A stretch of DNA of 34,019 nucleotides from the NCBI GenBank assembly GCA_937928405.1, contig CALFWZ010000158.1:1-34019 (forward strand), written 5' to 3'. This DNA is from an uncultured Saprospiraceae bacterium (lineage in GTDB: Bacteria; Bacteroidota; Bacteroidia; Chitinophagales; Saprospiraceae). Positions 30,893 to 34,019 of the stretch are shown one piece after another; position 1 is the stretch's first letter; every line of letters begins with the position of its first letter. Made by a program: the position numbers and the translations under genes. Under the pieces are notes generated by a model that was not told where the DNA came from, made no database searches, and saw only the letters and a list, made by a program, of their open reading frames with translations.

Positions 30893-33691
30893 TTATTCTC
30901 CGTCTTTTTTATCCGTCACTTGCTCTCCCCCATCTTTTTTCTTAATCTCCTTAGCGGCTTTTTCTACATCCTTCGTTGCCTTCTTTAGGGCTTCCAAATC
31001 CTTCTCACGATTTTGCTTTTCTGCTGCCTTTGGCTTTTTTGGTGCTGTACGTCCAGGTTTTGATGCTGCTTTACCTGTTGATTTTTTTTCTGTTTTATCG
31101 AAGGATAATTTGTCTTTATCAGCATTCACATAGATCGTATCACCTGCTTTGAATTCACCACTTAACAAATGCTTAGAGAGCTGATTGGTGACTTCCCGTT
31201 GTAGCACCCGCTTTAATGGCCGTGCGCCAAACTGCGGATCGTAGCCCATTTCAGCCAATAAGTCTTGAGCCGATTCGGTCAGTTCGAGCTTCATGCCTTG
31301 TTGGGTAATCATCTTCTCTGTTTTCCGTAAAAGGATCTTCAAAATTTTCTTGATTTCTTCCCGCGATAATGGTAAGAACATGATCTGCTCATCGATTCTG
31401 TTTAGAAACTCAGGGCGTAGATTTTCTTTTAAAGCTTCAAAAACTTCGTTCTTTGTGGTATCAATAATATCTGCACGATGTTCATCTCCCAGTGCATCAA
31501 GATCTTCGAAATTTTCTAAAATCACCTCTGCTCCCATATTGGAAGTCATGATGATAATAGTATTTTTAAAATTCGCTACCCGACCTTTGTTATCCGTCAG
31601 ACGACCATCGTCCAATACTTGTAATAGAATATTAAAAGTGTCCGGATGCGCTTTTTCAATTTCATCCAATAGAATAATGGAATAAGGCTTTTGTCGGACT
31701 GCTTGCGTAAGCTGTCCACCCTCATCGTATCCTACGTAACCCGGAGGCGCACCTACCAGTCGAGAAACAGAATGACGTTCCTGAAATTCACTCATATCAA
31801 TTCTAGTGATGGCTCGCTCATCGTCAAATAGTACTTCCGCTAATGCCTTGGCAAGTTCGGTTTTTCCTACCCCAGTTGGTCCCACAAAAATGAAAGAACC
31901 GATCGGACGATTCGCATCCTGCAATCCGGCTCTACTACGACGAACCGCATCGGATACCGCGCGAACTGCCTCGTGCTGACCAATCAATCGTTTACCGATT
32001 TCTTCTTCTAGCTTAAGCAATTTATCTTTTTCACTCTGAATCATTTTTGATACCGGAATTCCAGTAGAGCGAGCCACAACTTCAGCAATATCATTAGCCG
32101 TAACTTCTTCATTGGTAAAGCGATTCTCTTCCGGTAGCTTGCTCAATTTTTCTTCTGCTACTTTTAGCATCGCTTCCTGTTCTTTAATTTTTCCGTAACG
32201 AATTTTTGCTACTTCTTCAAAGTCAGATTCTCGCTCTGCTTTTTCCGCATCGTGTTCTAATGTCTCGATGGTTTTCTTAATTCCTTGAATCGTATCAACT
32301 ACTTCTTTTTCGTTTTTCCAACGAGCTGTGATGGATTCAAGTGACTCTCGTGCGTTAGCGATCTGTTCGTTGATCTTAGCAAGTTTTTTCTTATTGCCTT
32401 CTCGTTTGATCGCTTCCCGCTCGATTTCTAGTTGACGAAATTTACGATCCTGCTCATCTATTTCGTCGGGAACAGAGTCTAATTCCATTCGTAATTTTGC
32501 CGCAGCTTCATCAATAAGATCAATTGCTTTATCCGGCAAGGAACGATCTGCAATATAACGATGCGATAATTCCGCAGCAGCGATCAAAGCTTCATCTAGG
32601 ATATCAATTTTATGATACACTTCGTAACGCTCTTGCAAACCACGTAAGATAGAAATAGTATCTTCTACAGAAGGCTCTTCGATCAGCACTGTTTGAAAAC
32701 GTCGAACTAATGCTTTGTCTTTTTCAAAATATTTTTGATATTCATCTAAAGTCGTTGCTCCAACCGTACGCAGGGTTCCTCGTGCCAATACAGGTTTGAG
32801 AATATTGGCTGCATCGACTCCTCCTTGTCCGCCACCGGCACCGATCAGGGTATGAATTTCGTCAATAAATAATACAATCTCTCCATTAGAATTTTCTACC
32901 TCTTTAATAATTCCTTTCAAGCGTTCTTCAAACTCGCCTTTGAATTTTGCACCTGCGATCATCGCAGAAATATCTAGTGTGTAGATTTTTTTTGATTGTA
33001 AATTTTCAGGAACATCCTGCTTAACAATCCGCCAAGCAATACCTTCTACAATGGCCGTTTTACCCACCCCTGGTTCACCAATTAATAATGGATTATTTTT
33101 TCTACGACGACTTAAGATATGAAGAACACGGCGAATTTCTTCATCTCGCCCGATGATCGGATCTAGTTCACCTGATTCGGCACGATTGTTAAGATTGATG
33201 GCAAATTTTTCCAGTGCATTGTACTGTGTTTCGGAATGCTGACTTTCGACCTTACGTCCTTTTCGCAACTCTTCAATAGCTGCCCGCATACCTTTATCAG
33301 TTGCTCCAAGTTTACGAAGAATATCACCTCCTTTTTCCTTGCCTTGAATGATCGCTAGTAATATCAGCTCAACCGAAATAAATTCATCACCAAATTCCTT
33401 AAGCATTTTCTTCGCTCGGCTCATGGCCTTGTTCGCATTATCGGTGAGATATTGTTTATCTGTTCCTTGAACTTTTGGATATTTTTTTATTTCCGCATCC
33501 AACTGCTCGTCAAGTATAGCAAGATTAACGTTCATTCTCTTTAATAAGAAATTAGGAACATTTTCGTCCGTCAATATAATTCCCTTAATTAGGTGTACCG
33601 TATCTACGGATTGTTGGTCGTAACTACCTGCTAATTGCTGCGCTTTAAGGATTGAATCTTGAGATTTTATCGTAAAATTATCGTACGTCAT
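30893..33691 (-). CDS. clpB: ATP-dependent disaggregase ClpB with lysine-rich C-terminal tail
   Basis: A 932-residue cytoplasmic AAA+ chaperone that, with DnaK, extracts proteins from aggregates. Clp N-domain about 1-145; AAA-1 with Walker A GEPGVGKT (205-212) and Walker B VLFIDE (273-278); full coiled-coil middle domain about 400-525 (ERESDFEEVAKIRYGKI), which separates ClpB from ClpA and ClpC. AAA-2 has Walker A GPTGVGKT (604-611) and Walker B ILLDE (about 673-677), followed by the GARPLKRVLQ sensor region at 822-831. Typical ClpB proteins end near here; this one continues with about 65 residues from about 867, rich in Lys, Ala and Glu. It is the first gene of an operon with the OmpA-like lipoprotein and the MTH1187-type gene. 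No CIRCE or exact TAnnTTTG is seen in the 157 bp before the intron end. Confidence 0.97.
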   Translation of the reverse strand: MTYDNFTIKSQDSILKAQQLAGSYDQQSVDTVHLIKGIILTDENVPNFLLKRMNVNLAILDEQLDAEIKKYPKVQGTDKQYLTDNANKAMSRAKKMLKEFGDEFISVELILLAIIQGKEKGGDILRKLGATDKGMRAAIEELRKGRKVESQHSETQYNALEKFAINLNNRAESGELDPIIGRDEEIRRVLHILSRRRKNNPLLIGEPGVGKTAIVEGIAWRIVKQDVPENLQSKKIYTLDISAMIAGAKFKGEFEERLKGIIKEVENSNGEIVLFIDEIHTLIGAGGGQGGVDAANILKPVLARGTLRTVGATTLDEYQKYFEKDKALVRRFQTVLIEEPSVEDTISILRGLQERYEVYHKIDILDEALIAAAELSHRYIADRSLPDKAIDLIDEAAAKLRMELDSVPDEIDEQDRKFRQLEIEREAIKREGNKKKLAKINEQIANARESLESITARWKNEKEVVDTIQGIKKTIETLEHDAEKAERESDFEEVAKIRYGKIKEQEAMLKVAEEKLSKLPEENRFTNEEVTANDIAEVVARSTGIPVSKMIQSEKDKLLKLEEEIGKRLIGQHEAVRAVSDAVRRSRAGLQDANRPIGSFIFVGPTGVGKTELAKALAEVLFDDERAITRIDMSEFQERHSVSRLVGAPPGYVGYDEGGQLTQAVRQKPYSIILLDEIEKAHPDTFNILLQVLDDGRLTDNKGRVANFKNTIIIMTSNMGAEVILENFEDLDALGDEHRADIIDTTKNEVFEALKENLRPEFLNRIDEQIMFLPLSREEIKKILKILLRKTEKMITQQGMKLELTESAQDLLAEMGYDPQFGARPLKRVLQREVTNQLSKHLLSGEFKAGDTIYVNADKDKLSFDKTEKKSTGKAASKPGRTAPKKPKAAEKQNREKDLEALKKATKDVEKAAKEIKKKDGGEQVTDKKDGE

Positions 33692-33848
33692 GGCGTGTAT
33701 TTTATTTTGGGTCGAAAATAAGCAATTTTAGGGTTTTTCAGTATTAAAATTTTTCTTTATTGGTTTAGCACGAGCTAGATTGAAAGTTTAGATACCGAAG
33801 TTGTTTAAAAATTCCCCAATTGGTTGTTTTTGGAAAAATAACAAGACA
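33692..33848 (-). promoter_or_regulatory. Leader region between group II intron end and clpB
   Basis: These 157 bp are the apparent 3' exon of the intron and the clpB leader. The best promoter candidate reads TATTTTCG on the minus strand, near 33708-33715, one base off TAnnTTTG. A TTAGCACGAG string at 33765-33774 resembles half of a CIRCE element, but the other half is missing. So clpB may depend on a weak local promoter or on read-through from the intron. Confidence 0.3.
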
Positions 33849-33851
33849 ATC

Positions 33852-33930
33852 GAGTAGGAGAAACGAGCGATGCCTTTCATCGGTCGTTTCGTCCTCTCAC
33901 ACCACCGAGCGTACTCTCGTACTCGGCGGT
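33852..33930 (-). ncRNA. Group II intron domains V and VI
   Basis: Domain V (33901-33930, read minus): lower stem ACCGCCGAG/CTCGGTGGT of nine pairs with one G-U at the catalytic CGC triad; a two-base bulge CG on the 3' side; a 3-bp upper stem TAC/GTA; and a GNRA tetraloop GAGA. At 30 nt it is shorter than the usual 34. Domain VI (33852-33892): stem GAAACGA-G-CGATG/CATCG-G-TCGTTTC, extended by AGGA/TCCT, with a 5-nt loop. The order, spacing and GGTGGTGTGAGAGG junction fit bacterial introns with a CGC triad. Confidence 0.8.
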
Positions 33931-33934
33931 TTCT

Positions 33935-34018
33935 TTAAGATCTGGACAAGAGATAGTTTTCTAGCAAACTAAAAAGACATTGTTCTTTGAACCAGTTATT
34001 ATTCATACCTTCTTGACA
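33935..34018 (-). CDS. C-terminal fragment of a group II intron reverse transcriptase/maturase
   Basis: An open frame enters from the right edge and ends in TAA at 33935-33937, four bases before domain V. The 27 visible residues read CQEGMNNNWFKEQC then LFSLLENYLLSRS. The W-F-x-E-Q-x-L-x-S-L pattern resembles the C-terminus of bacterial intron maturases as I remember them. The stop just before domain V is also as expected for an ORF in domain IV. The catalytic reverse-transcriptase motifs are out of view, so the assignment rests mainly on context. Confidence 0.6.
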   Translation of the reverse strand, partial: CQEGMNNNWFKEQCLFSLLENYLLSRS

Positions 34019-34019
34019 G

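Larger units (their letters stand above)
33849..34019 (-). mobile_element. 3' end of a group II intron, continuing past the window
   Basis: The minus strand holds, in order, the C-terminus of a probable maturase, an intron domain V, the linker GTGAGAGGAC, a domain VI hairpin and the 3' end CTCCTACTCGAT. From memory this 3' end is common in Bacteroidota group II introns. The exact splice site is uncertain by a few bases; I place it at 33849. The intron lies in the same orientation as clpB, 157 bp upstream of its start. The 5' part, the exon upstream and most of the maturase are outside the window, so intactness cannot be judged. Confidence 0.8.

Noticed and set aside
30678..31133. 151-codon plus-strand frame opposite the clpB and lipoprotein genes
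   Set aside because: It is the antisense shadow of the clpB tail and the lipoprotein start; the Ser/Phe-rich product mirrors the Lys/Glu-rich sense strand.
33765..33774. CIRCE (HrcA operator) upstream of clpB
   Set aside because: Only a TTAGCAC half-site is present; the required GAGTGCTAA partner at nine bases is missing.

Overview
The window reads as a chromosomal stretch from a gliding or particle-associated member of the Bacteroidota, most likely near Saprospiria/Lewinella. Evidence: several secreted proteins carry type IX secretion (T9SS) C-terminal signals; a PorV/PorQ-family outer-membrane protein and a SusC-like TonB-dependent receptor are present; SprB-type repeats occur; promoters of the Bacteroidota form TAnnTTTG precede several genes; Shine-Dalgarno sites are scarce; carbamoyl-phosphate synthase and AMP nucleosidase are in short forms. 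This placement is inferred from family content, not from a marker-gene search.

Layout, left to right. 1-5.1 kb: POT-family peptide transporter, DUF4230 membrane-anchored protein and a YbhN/LPG-synthase-type membrane protein (all minus); divergent ruvC; then a convergent HIT hydrolase-greA pair. 5.3-14.3 kb: a minus-strand three-gene unit read as TonB-dependent receptor (1242 aa), giant secreted protein (1326 aa) and PorV/PorQ-like barrel (348 aa), closed by a strong terminator. It looks like one surface or export module. 14.6-19.3 kb: a D-2-hydroxyacid dehydrogenase divergent from a carB-AMP nucleosidase operon. 19.4-25 kb: a cytosolic Bacteroidota-specific hypothetical protein, a GNAT acetyltransferase, a T9SS-exported subtilase, a two-repeat secreted protein and a glyoxylate reductase-like dehydrogenase. 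25-29.4 kb: an 816-aa T9SS surface protein, an 890-bp region without a convincing gene but with an unexplained terminator, and a glucosaminidase with a good promoter and terminator. 29.7-33.7 kb: a tight minus-strand operon clpB - OmpA-like lipoprotein - thiamine-binding-like protein.

At the right edge, just upstream of clpB and in the same orientation, lies the 3' end of a group II intron: domains V and VI plus the last 27 codons of a probable maturase that continues past the window.

Intergenic DNA is rich in palindromes: a perfect 32-bp palindrome at 22868, a 28-bp-arm inverted repeat built from degenerate octamers at 29534-29635, two copies of a CCTGCCTTTGCC-containing element, and several clear rho-independent terminators. 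I found no rRNA, tRNA or CRISPR array. No complete unknown defence-type system is visible. The most interesting items are the receptor/giant-protein/PorV-like module, the group II intron end, and the orphan terminator region near 27.7 kb.
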